Below are positions 22,104-33,064 of a stretch of 64,000 nt of DNA, piece after piece. The DNA is from Pieris napi (lineage: Eukaryota > Arthropoda > Insecta > Lepidoptera > Pieridae). Location of the stretch: assembly GCF_905475465.1 (NCBI RefSeq), contig NC_062249.1, positions 10,366,501 to 10,430,500 of the forward strand. The letters are read 5' to 3'. The notes beneath the pieces were generated by a model. The model had not been told where the DNA came from, did not search any database, and saw only the letters and a list, made by a program, of their open reading frames with translations. The position numbers were made by a program, and so were the translations under genes. Within the stretch, counting starts at the first letter, position 1. Each line of letters begins with the position of its first letter.

Positions 22104-24802
22104 ATGTTACAAAGCGAATTTGAGTTAACTCCACAACTATCTAGTCCACATACTTGTGAAGATTCTGTCGAAAATATTATAAGGAAATATAGTTATATAG
22201 ATCGCAGTAATAGAGAAATCAATAAAAGTAATTTTCTTAATTGTTCTAACCATATTTTGACTCCAAAGAAACCAACAACGATATCTGAAGAGACTGATAA
22301 CAGTTTTACTTTTCTATCTAACAATAGAATATTTGATGATCATTTATATGATTTCATAGCAAACTATTGTAAAGAAGAGATTAGAAAAGAAGTTGATTTG
22401 AAGGTATCCTCAAATAGTTCAAAGAATTCAACTACGGGTGTTGGATGTCAGAAAGAATATGTGGACAAAGCTACATACTGCCGTCCCGTCTTTAATTTGT
22501 ACAACCGAGACTTTATATTTAAGACCTTAGAACGAAATGCAAAGCTTACCCGTTTGATACAAGAGTTAATTACGAGCCATCAGAGAGAAAAACAAAACGA
22601 AATTTGGAATAATTTTATAAATGTTCTAAAAAGTAAACATAATGATTCTAAAATGTTTGATGAAGTTCCTGTTAATGAAGAAACGATGGGTAATGTTCGG
22701 AGTTCACAATTTAACGATGGTTGCCATGGACAAGAGCATTCATGTGTGCAATCATCAAAACAATGTTTACTGGACGATATTTATGGAAACTCCAATGAAA
22801 TTGAAGATTTTATAAATCATAAAAATACATGTCATCAAGAGAAAAGTCAATATCACCAAGAGAGCAGTCGCTTGTTTTTGAGGAACCCGTTTTGTTATCC
22901 AACATCATCTGTGGGACGTCTAACTATGTTGCATAGAGAAAATGAACGTTTATCTCAGCTTGAGAAAGAGAAAAAAATAAAAGAAAAATTTCGCAATCGA
23001 TACAAAAGTAGATATGATGTACACATAGAAGAAGACAAGGCTTTAAATGAATCAGTTCTCTTACACTCAAAACAGAGTAAACAGAGACATACGACTGTCC
23101 AGACAGAACACAATGTTTTGATATTGCGTAACTATCCACTAAGCGATAATAATCGTTCAGTCGTAGCGAGATCAGAAGAACGGGAAAGTTTATTAAAAAA
23201 TACAACAAATATGGAAGAACTAACACAAAAATTTGATTCTCAACCAGAAAATTCCGTAAAAAACTTGACATTGAAAGAAATAGAAAATAAACTAGAGTTA
23301 TTAATAAATTCTATCAATAGACTTATTGGTGAATTTAAAGTGAACAAAAACATAAAGACAGTGTCTACACAAGAGATAAATAACCATTTTAATCATTTAA
23401 GAAGTGTTGTAGTTGGAAGCAATATAAATCAAAAATGTAACGGTGCCAGTAAATATTATAGTAATTCTGAAAGTATTTTACCCACGGGCAAATGCAGTAT
23501 AATTTTTGAGACAGCTAGAAAAGAAAATTCCGATCTAAAAAAAATCAATGAAATATTTTCAAGAGAACTAGGGGATAATGCTTCATCAAACAAAACGTGT
23601 GCGGTCCAGATTACATTTGAAGTTCCAACGAAAGAAACATCTACAGAAGTTACCAAGTCCCTCTCTAAAGCGCATATATTAGAAAATGATAAAATAGAAG
23701 AGATTATCATCCCTGAACCCTGTACAACCGAGAGAATTACGATAGCTGTAAACACCGACCCCTTGAATATTTTAACACTACTAAGAATATCAACACAGGC
23801 TATGAAACGCTTTTTGTCTTTTATGCCACATATTGATTATTATTATTATCTATCAAGATTTTATCTACCACAATTGCCAAGCACAGACCAAAATTTCAAA
23901 TGCAACATCTGTGGCGCGAAATTTACCAAGGCTTCTGAACTCAGTTATCACATTCAGGAACACGATTTGGGAAAAGCGAAGTAAGTACAAATCATTTTTA
24001 AAAGCCAAAATATCTTTAACATATCTACTTATATTTTTATGCGCTGGCGGTAATATTGTGACCATTATGCAAATTCGTACATACAAAGTACATTAGTATC
24101 TTAAAATTGCACCGATCACATATTTTCAAAAGGGTATAACATAATATAATATAATGCATTTTTAATTGGGATAAACATTTAATAATATTAATTTTTAAGT
24201 CTCAAATCAATAGGAAAACTTGTAACAGAGTAAAGCTCATACATCTTTTAAATCATATATAAAAAATTTGTTATTAAAAAAAAATATAAAGACCAACAAC
24301 GGTTCCAGGTGCTCGTGGAACTCTAGCTTGTACAGTAAATAAATCGGTGAGAAATACGGCATGTCTTAGGACAAATTGAAAGATACCTCCCTATGTTACG
24401 ATCGTATTGGTTTTGACAAATGGGAGTAGCAGCGCTAGTCTCGAATTGAATCTTTAGTAGTAGAAGTAGACGACATGACTTAGTTAAAGACGCCTTTACC
24501 TACTTGCCTGTGAAGAATCAATGTGAATGGCCATATAAAGGTGTCATGGAATTTCAAATAATGCTTGTAAGGAATTGTATGTATTTAAATCATATGTAAT
24601 AAATTAGTATATTTATAGAGACTGCTGTGTTTGCCGACACGTTCTTGACATATCCCATCGCCCAGTAAACATCTATAGTTGCTGTCATTGCGGGCAGTGT
24701 TTTGTGAGAGCTTATTGCTGTGAGCTTCATCAGAAGGCTTGTGGACGACGGCTTGGCAATACCCAAGGTGTAACCAACTCTAACTTGCTAATTCTAAGAT
24801 AG
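22104..24802 (+). CDS. Two-exon C2H2/C2HC zinc-finger protein, about 686 residues, unassigned
   Basis: Exon 1 is 22,104-23,980 and exon 2 is 24,619-24,802. The ATG has A at -3 (TCACAATG). The unspliced frame stops at TAA 23,982-23,984, but that stop lies inside GCGAA|GTAAGTAC, a consensus donor. Joining to ATTTATAG|AGACTGC keeps the frame and adds 60 residues. Residues 1-590 are hydrophilic, rich in Lys, Asn, Ser and Glu, with a charged stretch at about 272-312 and a possible short coiled coil at about 387-418. Near the C-terminus is a C2H2 finger (C600, C603, H616, H620). Exon 2 adds a CX2C pair (C628/C631) and a C2HC finger (C647, C650, H663, C667) that straddles no junction. The tail ends LLILR at TAG 24,800. 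A donor-like CCCAAG|GTGTAA at 24,768 allows a longer isoform. Tandem Cys/His fingers suggest nucleic-acid or protein binding. I recognise no named family, and the long low-complexity body suggests a fast-evolving gene. Confidence 0.8.
23981..24618 (+). other. Intron of the zinc-finger gene
   Basis: 638 nt, GTAAGT...TATAG, phase 2. The acceptor has a weak pyrimidine tract. An AG two bases downstream (24,619-24,620) would give an early stop, which fixes the acceptor at 24,618. No repeat was recognised inside. Confidence 0.75.
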
Positions 24803-24908
24803 TTTAAAAAAATACGAATTCACATAACTTAAAATAGACAAGAATTATATGACAATTAGTTTCATAGACAACTATTTACATTTTGTTTTGTTTATTGACA
24901 TTGTAATG

Positions 24909-24914
24909 AATAAA
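24909..24914 (+). terminator. Poly(A) signal AATAAA after the zinc-finger gene
   Basis: AATAAA lies about 107 nt past the exon 2 stop. It is a plausible 3' end for the transcript. Confidence 0.5.
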
Positions 24915-25755
24915 TCACAGATTATATATCATTCTTTTATTCTGCCCTAAATTGTTTTATTAGAACAGAATAGTCAAAAATAAAGGCTTTAAACTTTTAT
25001 ATTTACGATAGTCTATGTACGGATATCCCATACATACACTTGTTTATGTTACAAATAAAGTTGCCAATATGATTAAAGTTAGTATAAACAATGATAAAAA
25101 CAAACTTGTGAGATTCAAATGTTTTTTGAAAAGGGTTCGTTATCGCATAAATTAATTAAGGTAGTGCTATTAAGTTATATTAGGATTATTTGGACACATT
25201 TAAATTGATTGTATAATTAAAATGCTTCTGAATGTGATATGGCGAATATTTTATCGCTTGTTTATTAAAATGAAATTAACGATTCGCATTAATGGCGATT
25301 GTAATAAAGATATCTCGGAAATTATTTAAATTTTTGTTTATTTATTCACCTGATTTTACAACTTTATTTATATTTGGTGGTTAACACACATGGATGAGGT
25401 CCTGGGCGAAATTGCCGTCAAATAACTTTTGGCTTAAAATTGATACTAATAAAAGTGTCATGTCATGCAAACGTCAAACGACTCTACTTTGTTTTTTTCT
25501 CTATGGTCTACGGCTCTGTTGCCGACGAAATTAGTTAATTTTAATTATTGGCCTTCATCTCCGATTTAATAATAAACATTTTGGAAATCTTAAAACCTAC
25601 TTAGATTTAATTTCTTACTGTATTTAGTTTCGAACACTTACAAGAAAACTATAAACTCAATGAGGAAATATCACTTTTGAAAATTATTTTATTTGTTGCA
25701 TTGTTTGTTTACGTGCCCACTTTGGGATGTGTATTGTATTTTGTTAGTTCGACAC
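24915..25755. other. No feature recognised
   Basis: AT-rich downstream flank without exons or named repeats. Confidence 0.45.
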
Positions 25756-25865
25756 GTTTAATTTTTTTGTACCAGAACCGTAGAGGATAATTGGGAGAGG
25801 CTTTGTCAATGGTCCTTTGTGGCGCCGACTCGCATCCATCATGGTTAGGACCAAAAGTGACCGTA
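25756..25865 (+). mobile_element. Probable RTE-like LINE C-terminal relic
   Basis: The frame TVEDNWERLCQWSFVAPTRI resembles the DRDxWRxLVxxxFVAPTR ending of lepidopteran RTE-type endonuclease/reverse transcriptases. It is short and isolated. Confidence 0.45.
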
Positions 25866-26762
25866 ATATATTAGCTAAGGCTCTTCATACGAGATTTCAA
25901 TCTTAATTTGATAGAATTTTTAGCCTTTGAGTGAGTACTTTTTAACATACAATACTTTATTAAAGTCTAACGATTGCTGAAAAACACTCGAAACAAATTA
26001 TGAAAACAATCGATTTAATTTTAAAATGTCAACTGTCATTTAATAGAATTTGACAATTAGTTAACGAATCTGTATAGTCAAATCTTTTAGTTTTATTACA
26101 TTCAATCGATGACATTCACTCATTGTATTTTGTAATATTTAATTCTAAATATTTTAAATTAACAAAAGTTAATGTTATCATAAGTTTAAATCTTATTTCA
26201 ATGTGGTTTCGTGTTTTACTAACACGTCATTGATTTGACAGAGAAAACTCTGACATTTGACAAAGCAATTTGAAATACGAACGATCTGTCAATCACAAAT
26301 TCTTTAAAAACTTAATGACGAATGTAATACGTATATACAGCGTATAAGAAGCCTTCCGTATTCTTATGTAATAGCCGTAAAATTATCGATACATCTCAAT
26401 AGCTGATACATCAGAGCGTAATTACGTTCAGTCGACAGAGCGTGATAATTCAATCACCCTGCAGATATCAATGGCATATGTGGTCAAGTATGAGTTATCC
26501 GAGATTCCTTTACAGCTGGACTTGTGTTGGACTTTGTCTTCGTGGCGTTCTTATAGAATGTATTTTTGGTACAAACTTTACGTTGAAAATAATTACGAAT
26601 GTTTCATCTATGTATAAAATAAAATTTGCCGATTGACTTAATCAAACAGGCTTTGAGAAAAATGGGCGATAAAATTTTACTTCATATGTATGAAACAACT
26701 GTCCTGAAATACATGAAACTTACACGTACGTACGCTAGGATCCTGGGCGCTTTGGTTTCAGA
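25866..26762. other. No supported gene
   Basis: A 10-bp palindrome CGTAATTACG and an initiator-like TTCAGTCG near 26,416-26,434 precede a 48-codon ATG frame (26,469-26,615) that ends next to AATAAA. Nothing else supports it, and such frames are expected by chance here. Confidence 0.3.
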
Positions 26763-26839
26763 TTCTATTTCTTGATTATAATATAATAATTGTTAATTGT
26801 TGTTGTGTTCTATTTCTTAATTATAATATAATAATTGTT
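26763..26839 (+). repeat. Tandem duplication, two 32-bp copies with 45-bp period
   Basis: TTCTATTTCTTGATTATAAT at 26,763 and TTCTATTTCTTAATTATAAT at 26,808 each continue ATAATAATTGTT. They differ at one base, so the duplication is recent. Confidence 0.8.
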
Positions 26840-26849
26840 GTGACACGGC

Positions 26850-26985
26850 GTCCATTTTTGGGTCCGAGACATGCCAGTCTCCTCACGATGTTTTTCCTAA
26901 AAAGTGATGGTGCACAGCCGTGTCTTAAACACACGACCTCAGTCTTGAAAGTCGCACGCTGAAGACACTAGACCAATAATGATAA
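26850..26985 (-). mobile_element. Degraded S1 SINE
   Basis: Minus orientation: 'TCCTCACGATGTTTTTCCT', 'GGTGCACAGCCG', a decayed B box (TGTGTTTAAGAC reversed) and head 'GTCGCACGCTGAAGACACTA'. The 3' tail part is missing. Confidence 0.65.
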
Positions 26986-27669
26986 AAGTCCTCAACTATA
27001 TTAAATAACTAAAAAGTTAAGAGCGAACAAATCTCAATCAAGATTTAAACAAAATCATAATCGTGACGTCGAGAGAAAACTAAGAAAAAACAATGTTAGA
27101 AATCAATTGTCATTTGTCATTTATATCAATGCCTTCCCACGAAACAATACTGACAGTTTCACTTAAACAGATGCGCGTGCGCAGCGTGCTTAACAGTTTG
27201 CACTAGGAAAAAGTCGTAATAAACGTACTGTCCGCGGACTATGAGGACTATTAGTTTTTTATAATTACACCAGAATATATAGACGAAATACTTAATCAGA
27301 ATACAAAAGAAATGATAGCTAGATTTAGTACGTGATAATGTAATTAAAAACAATAAACATATTTCTTGATTTTTACTGTATTTTGATGTTTTTGGGGAAA
27401 TTATTATGATATTTTGAGTGGCCCGGGAAGGGAAATGTGAAATCTCTGTTTGGACTCCATTTAGAGAAGTTTTTTATATTTTACCAAAAGTATGAGTCCG
27501 GTTTCAAGATGATAAATGAACGCCACGTGAACATTTCTTATGAACGAAGAATGACAGATTTTAGAAAGCATTAATGAGTGAATGCTTCTAAATGAATCTA
27601 TGATACGTATTTCAATCATTACTTGATGGCTTAAGCGATTTCTAATAGGTAATATATATCTAATATATT
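26986..27669. other. No gene; NRF1-like site at 27,172-27,183
   Basis: TGCGCGTGCGCA is a near-palindrome, one base from the NRF1/Ewg core TGCGCATGCGCA. No coding exon lies beside it. The 64-codon minus frame at 27,159-27,353 shows no domain. Confidence 0.35.
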
Positions 27670-27930
27670 AAGTGGCGCTACAACCCTACATGTGTTCTGG
27701 CCTCAGATTGCATCCTTTGATCAGTTTTGTTGCATACAAGTGAGGAGAAGTGATAAGTAGGTGATCAACCTTCTGTCTCACACGTCGACGATCTTTGGAT
27801 TTGAGATATGCCCGGTTTCCTTACGATGTTTACCATTGTGCACCAATGGTGCCACCATTGAGCGCCAGCGATCGAATCTACGACCTCAGAGATGAGAGTC
27901 TCACATTGCAGCGACGGGCCAACACTGCTT
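27670..27930 (-). mobile_element. S1 SINE, diverged
   Basis: Minus orientation. The tail 'AGTGGCGCTACAACC' is on the left. The body includes 'GTAGGTGATCAACCTTCTGT' and 'GGTTTCCTTACGATGTTT'. A B box is at 'GATCGAATC', and the head 'GAGAGTCTCACATTGCAGC' is on the right. An extra GGTGCCACCATTG lies next to the GTGCACCAATGG block. Confidence 0.75.
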
Positions 27931-28552
27931 TATAATAAATCTGAAATGATTGTTTGTTCAGGTGAAAACGTCTCAGGAAGTACAGGTTCGAATGGAGAAA
28001 TTCTTTTTGATACTTCATTTATCGATGAAGATATCCGCTATCACACAGCAAGCAGAGAAACCAAGGATCACGTTGTAGATATTTAAAGATCAGGAACTTT
28101 ATAAGATCCGCTTAGACCTAGAAAGTCTAGACAATAAAATAGACCCAGATTTCCCACGTCTCTTCGTAAACCAGTGCGAATATCGTTACAAATTGTGTAT
28201 TTGTCAAAGCGTTTTGGGAACTGGCCGTTACTCTAATATTGATAAGTACGAATTTAACCGTGAAATTAACTATTAAAACGAATTGGTTTTTGTTAGTTTT
28301 TTAGTTTACATGTTCCGCATTTTTTAAATATCTCATAGGACATGGTTTTATTGAAAAGCCATTTTTACTGGCGCTTTTTCAGTCAACCCGTAACTATGGA
28401 CGCGAAATTTTAGCTTATAACTGATTGACAATTTTGGTATTTTGAAAGTAGTGTTTTTATTTATGTTTAGCGATAGTCAAGTTTAATCTCGATTATATAG
28501 AGTTCATATTTTTAACATATCGTAACTTAAGGATATTTTTTATATAAAAGAG
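27931..28552. other. No feature recognised
   Basis: AT-rich. The 64-codon plus frame at 27,892-28,086 begins inside the SINE and has no domain. Confidence 0.45.
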
Positions 28553-28815
28553 CAATGTTAGCCTAGTGGCTAACGTATGGTACTCAACCCTGAAGACATG
28601 CGTTCGAATCCACCACTATGTGGAACCAGCTGCCCACTGAAGTATTTCCGAACCAATTCGACTTAGGGTCCTTCAAGAAAAGAGCGTACCAATTCTTAAA
28701 AGGCCGGCAACGCACTCGCGAGCCCTCTGGCATTGAGATTGACCATGGGCGGCGGTATCACTTAACATCAGGTGAGCCTCCTGCCCGTTTGCCCCCCGTT
28801 CTATAAAAAAAAAAC
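28553..28815 (+). mobile_element. tRNA-like head fused to LINE family A 3' end
   Basis: 28,553-28,608 has pol III-type boxes (TAGCCTAGTGGCTAACG as A box, GCGTTCGAATCC as B box). It passes directly into 'CACCACTATGTGGAACCAGC', the family A LINE. The LINE part encodes MWNQLPTEVFPNQFDLG, then SFKKRAYQFLKGRQRT, and ends GCCCGTTTGCCCCCC-GTTCTATAAAAAAAA. Either a SINE was cut by a LINE insertion at this base, or this is a composite SINE whose tail was taken from the LINE. Confidence 0.75.
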
Positions 28816-29149
28816 TAATTACGATTGTACCGTTAAGGATAACAGCATGACATACTCACAGATAAAAACGTTTTTTTTCTCTCTGTTTAATGTTTTCGTT
28901 TGTATGGATTTTTTTTTAAGTTTCGCTTTATATTTTAATTTGTAAGAAATTTAAAAGAATTTTTACTGTAGTATTTAGTAGTTGTACTCCTTTATCTTAA
29001 TTTATTTCTCTACTGTACATTACCTGTCCACATCGTATTCCTAACTTTCGTAATAACTGAAATAATCGTGATTCATATGCCCTTTCACATAACAACGTTT
29101 AATTGCTTGGTGTCGTCAATTCTTCGTCTAACTAATTAAAAAAAACCTT
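28816..29149. other. No feature recognised
   Basis: T-rich noncoding DNA. Confidence 0.45.
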
Positions 29150-29278
29150 ACAATAGTTGCCTGGAAGATCTCGCTTGAAAGCGATAAGGCCGCCCCTTGC
29201 CCTCCTTATTATTTAATTATTTTAATTGTACTAATTGTATTTCCTGCAACGAAGTGTATGTAAATAAAATAAATAAAT
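29150..29278 (+). mobile_element. LINE 3' end, family D
   Basis: 'TAGTTGCCTGGAAGATCTCG', then 'CTTGAAAGCGATAAGGCCGC', then CAACGAAGTGTATGTAAATAAAATAAATAAAT. Same order as at 15,620 and 54,575. Confidence 0.8.
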
Positions 29279-29779
29279 ACCCGTAGTTTATTTATAATGT
29301 TTAAGCAATAATACAAAAAAGTTACTCCCGCGTATTGATTTTGACATACGGGAAGAAGACATACTTAGACAGACAAATCAAGTAATCAACGTTTCTGAGA
29401 CCAAAGGCTTCATACCAAAGCTTTAAACAGATGCAAAGAGGACGTATATATTAAGAAATTTTAAGAGCATTAAATTCTTAAGTATCTTTAATCTCAAATC
29501 AATAATGTTATCTCAAAACAAACAGGGGTGATTTCACCTGTATCATATCTTAAAGACGTTTATCTCAAACACCTTGCGTTTATCAAAATTCTGTTATCAC
29601 TAGAAGCTCTATTGATAAACGGGGAATAAAATTGTATTGCGCACGCGTCGTATAATTTTTCCCATAATTAGTATATATATAAATGTTTTTTCAATGTTTT
29701 TCAATGTTTATTAAGGCTTAGTTTCTCTGTCTAAATATTTTCATTTATTTCAATGTCATATCTTAAGAAAATTAACTCT
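29279..29779. other. No feature recognised
   Basis: AT-rich. TTTTTCAATG is duplicated in tandem near 29,687-29,706. Confidence 0.45.
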
Positions 29780-30045
29780 TCTGTCTGGCACATTTCGTCC
29801 ATTTTTGGATTTGAGACTCACGATTTTTTTCTGCGTGAGTGTTACATGCGTACATAGCAAGTCCGCTGAAGCTTCTATGCCAATACTGCTTTTTTGTATC
29901 ATATATGTGATCCAGGAGGTACGAGAGCAGGATAAATTTAACGTACCCATAACAACTTTGTTGGTTAAAGCGAGAGGGTCGGGACTGTAGCAAGTGGAGA
30001 ACCGTGGTCTTCGGGAAGGTGGCGTGATAATATAAATAATATTTA
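29780..30045 (+). mobile_element. Unclassified interspersed repeat, copy 2
   Basis: It shares an ordered set of blocks with 1,545-1,800 (see that entry). Open frames occur on both strands (107 codons on the minus), which I read as a property of the repeat, not a host gene. Confidence 0.45.
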
Positions 30046-30561
30046 TGTAATCACATTCAAATCGAGATATATAAAACAAATAGGTATATAGTTAAATACA
30101 TTTTGATAATATTCTCAAACAGTTAACTTCTTGAAATATTTCCAATATAACTTAGTGGTTCAATAACTTAACTTGAATACCCTAGACATTGACGTCATAA
30201 AATTAAGCTGAATATAAGCGAATCATTTTATGCAAATGCATGCATTGCATATGCGCAAAGGCATTTCCATGGTTTCCGTTAATACGAGGAATGGCCGGCG
30301 CCTGGCGTCTACTGGCGGGCAAGTTAACACGAGCGCTGACAATAATGAGATGGGTATATAAAAGATATATATTCTTTATCATTTTTGTATAGATTGTGTT
30401 ACAACTGAAGTATAGAAAATTGTTATTTATTATTTTTAGAGTTCGCTCCGCCGTCCTTTTTCGTTATTCCTTCCGTAGCCGAAAGCAATACAATACTTCT
30501 ACTACTACTACTTACTTACTTCTAATCTAAAATTATACCTATTTATTTAAAGTGTTTTATG
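30046..30561. other. No gene; short (CTA)n run near 30,500
   Basis: Includes a GC-richer patch at 30,290-30,345 and CTTCTACTACTACTACTTAC at about 30,497-30,516. No exon recognised. Confidence 0.4.
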
Positions 30562-30615
30562 TATACTTATGAACCATTTACTGCCAGTTCCCAAATCAAA
30601 GGCGTAAAGCTGCGT
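30562..30615 (-). mobile_element. LINE family B fragment
   Basis: 'ACTTATGAACCATTTACTGC' followed by 'CAGTTCCCAAATCAAAGGCG' is the reverse complement of the family B middle segment. Confidence 0.55.
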
Positions 30616-30639
30616 GTACGCCCGTACACATAATTTTTT

Positions 30640-30900
30640 TATAGAAAGGGGCAAACGGGTTCACCTGATGTTAAGAGGACACACTCAAATGCATTACTAG
30701 CCTTTTAGGAATTGGTACGCTCTTTTCTTGAAGGACCCTAAGTCGAATTGGTTCGGAAATACTTCAGTGGGCAGCTGGTTACACATACCTACTGGTGATG
30801 CGCGGCAAAAACTTCCTTAGAAAACGCTCAGTTGTGGAACAACGGACGTCGAGGTGGTATCTGCAATGCCATGCTTCACTTGACATATTGAAACATGTCT
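30640..30900 (-). mobile_element. LINE 3' end, family A
   Basis: Left end AATTTTTTTATAGAAAGGGG is the A-tail side. It continues with CAAACGGGTTCACCTGATGT, CCTTTTAGGAATTGGTACGC, CTTGAAGGACCCTAAGTCGA and ACTTCAGTGGGCAGCTGGTT. Further right, GTTGTGGAACAACGGACGTC extends into the ORF2 C-terminal region. Confidence 0.85.
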
Positions 30901-30964
30901 TAATAATAAAATAACAAGTTAACAATTATTAGGGATGGATGGATCATGTCCACAAATAACAAGT

Positions 30965-31095
30965 GATAACGGCTATGCAAAGTGGTTAATTTGTAATGTT
31001 AATGTGACATCCGCGGTTCGAGCCCGACTGAGTCACTGTTTATTGATCCGTCGGAAACACTCTACTTTTATTTGAGACTAAAATAGATCATGTGA
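30965..31095 (+). mobile_element. tRNA-like SINE head (family S4)
   Basis: 'GGCTATGCAAAGTGG' as A box and 'GCGGTTCGAGCCC' as B box, about 45 nt apart, followed by a non-tRNA body. It differs from S1-S3. No second copy was found, so the family is uncertain. Confidence 0.5.
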
Positions 31096-31189
31096 CGTAA
31101 TTGTATCATACAATATGTCTATAAAATAAAACTCTCGAATGAAATTCACAATAAGATCACACAGTTTTAGTTTCTGGGTCAAATTGACT

Positions 31190-31320
31190 TTACTTAATAA
31201 TTTACATTATAAGTCAAAAATCAAATATTCATATAGGTAACACAATGTACACTTATGAACGTGAAAAAAGAAATAAACATTAAATGCTTCTAATTTTACA
31301 TTTACTTAATGCATATGATG
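31190..31320 (-). mobile_element. LINE 3' end, family B
   Basis: Reverse complement of the family end: 'ATTCATATAGGTAACACAAT', 'GTACACTTATGAACGTGAAA', 'CATTAAATGCTTCTAATTTT', 'ACATTTACTTAATGC'. Confidence 0.75.
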
Positions 31321-31959
31321 ACAATAATATCAGACTGCCATATTAAAAAAATATAATAATAAAAAAAATACAATACAATATTAAAAAAATATAATAATAG
31401 ATGGTTATTCTTCGCAAATAAGCGATTTATTATGGTTTTTAATAACAACAGATTGTCCAAGGTCCGTTGTACGAAGTTATTCCCGTCAACTTTTTAAAAC
31501 ATACTTTTTTTAATTTATTAAAGATTCTTTAAGATGACAAGCTCTTGTGAACAAATAAATTCGTTCTTATAAGACTTCTTTCAAGTATAATATTTTAATC
31601 TAACCACGAAAACACACTTCCGAACAATTATGACGTATGTAATAGACAATAGACATTTAGAATAATAAACACGTCGATATACAATCTGCTATTGTTAGGC
31701 CTCTTATATTGTTCTCCTAATTTATGGTTCATTTCGATCAGAATCTGTACTGTTCATCACGGTCATAAGAATAATAAAGATATTTGAATAATCAAAGAGG
31801 ATAGATAAATACAGTCGCATTGATGAACTCAATAAGGAAACTAAAAGTTTTATATATAGAACGAAATTATCATTAAGTATTAGCAACTGAATTTATTAGA
31901 TGTTATGGTAAACGTTTTCATATAGTAAAAGTTAAAAAAAAGTTTTTGTACATGTTAGG
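31321..31959. other. No gene; local A-rich duplication at 31,340-31,400
   Basis: 'ATTAAAAAAATATAATAATA' occurs twice about 37 bp apart (near 31,343 and 31,380). Otherwise AT-rich and featureless. Confidence 0.45.
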
Positions 31960-32042
31960 TATACCATCTTTGTCTTTATATGTAGTATAATTGTTTTTTG
32001 TCATATTTAATTTATGTTAGCCGTAATTAAATAAATAAATAT
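31960..32042 (+). mobile_element. LINE-type 3' end, family E
   Basis: 'CCATCTTTGTCTTTATATGT', 'AGTATAATTGTTTTTTGTCA', 'TTATGTTAGCCGTAATTAAA', then TAAATAAAT. The same order is seen at 43,770-43,857. Confidence 0.55.
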
Positions 32043-32329
32043 TCGTAAACATAAATATGAATATTACGTTGTTATATTTTTTCCCTCCAATTCCTTTGTT
32101 GCTAAGCAACCCGCTTGTCATCTTTCTCATCATCTTTTATCTTGTCTATTCCTAATAGCCACATAAATTAAAAATAACCAAGGAGGTTAGTGCGCAACTA
32201 TCACACCTCGTTATATAAAACAATATCAAAATTATCTCTAAAAGCTTTATTTCCAAAGGTTACACAATATGTATAAATATATTACAAAATTGTGAATAAT
32301 CTTCGACGAATTAATTAAGCCATTAAGTT
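32043..32329. other. No feature recognised
   Basis: AT-rich noncoding DNA. Confidence 0.4.
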
Positions 32330-32440
32330 AAGAGATAATGCAGTTTGGCGAGATGCTGCCGAGAGCCGGTTATCAGTAAATTAAATGTAACGCGGGTCGC
32401 CCACCGCCGGGACCCTGATAAGAGATGGCGCCCTAAAAGG
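32330..32440. promoter_or_regulatory. GC-rich core flanked by GATA sites; candidate enhancer
   Basis: GGTTATCAGTAA (about 32,368) and CCTGATAAGAGA (about 32,414) are inverted WGATAR sites about 45 bp apart. Between them lies CGCGGGTCGCCCACCGCCGG, sharply GC-rich in an AT-rich region. A second GC-rich shoulder, TTTGGCGAGATGCTGCCGAG, lies to the left. No open frame of note. The paired GATA motifs suggest a cis-regulatory module, by inference only. Confidence 0.35.
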
Positions 32441-33064
32441 CCTTCATATAGAGATGATGGAAGTGACATTATCAAAAAAAAAACTTATTGTTGAAGATAA
32501 TGAATTATTCACTTCCATACACAAATATACAGGATTGACAACATACTTAACCTACATAGTAACAATAATAATTGAAAATGAAAACAAATTTACGCGACAT
32601 TTCATATATGTATATAACTGTACATACTTCATAACTTGTTTTATTCAAATTTTTCAATAAAAAAAGGGAAAAGTGCTTTTTGTTTATTTCTAAAGTCTGT
32701 TTTGCTGAATTAATGTTATTTTGCTTTTATGTTTTTTTCACACTAAACTTATTATGTTTTTATTATTCGATACACATTTAAATATAGCAGTGACAATTCA
32801 CTAATCAGCACCTAAACTTTTGTTTTTTATATGTATGATATTATGGTAACGAAGTATAAATAAATAAATAAAGTGTTTGAAAAGTGATATTCAAAATAAT
32901 GAAACCTTTTTTTGACGAATAAAAATAAATATCACTTCCATAATATTTATATCTGCGATATAGTCCGGCGCCTCGACATTTGGGTGCGATCACTTCGATG
33001 GTTTTATTCCTTTCCCCCCTCCCTTCACCCTTACCCCGCAAGATCCGATGAGATGCTAAGCGAC
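32441..33064. other. No supported gene
   Basis: The 68-codon plus frame at 32,454-32,660 is Thr/Ile/Tyr/Lys-rich, has no domain and looks like chance. A GC-richer patch at about 32,960-33,050 is pyrimidine-rich and opens several short frames. Confidence 0.35.

Noticed and set aside
22924..23271. 115-codon frame on the minus strand
   Set aside because: It lies wholly inside exon 1 of the zinc-finger gene in antisense and is hydrophobic and low in complexity. It is a shadow of the Lys/Asn-rich coding strand.
23456..24096. Other frames overlapping the end of the zinc-finger exon and its intron
   Set aside because: They cross the splice donor or run antisense, with no start or splice support of their own.
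26469..26615. 48-codon ORF ending next to AATAAA
   Set aside because: Frames of this length are expected by chance. The initiator-like word and AATAAA are common in such AT-rich DNA.
32454..32660. 68-codon ORF followed by AATAAA-like sequence
   Set aside because: Its composition (Thr, Ile, Tyr, Lys, Phe) mirrors AT-rich random sequence, and no upstream promoter or splice site supports it.
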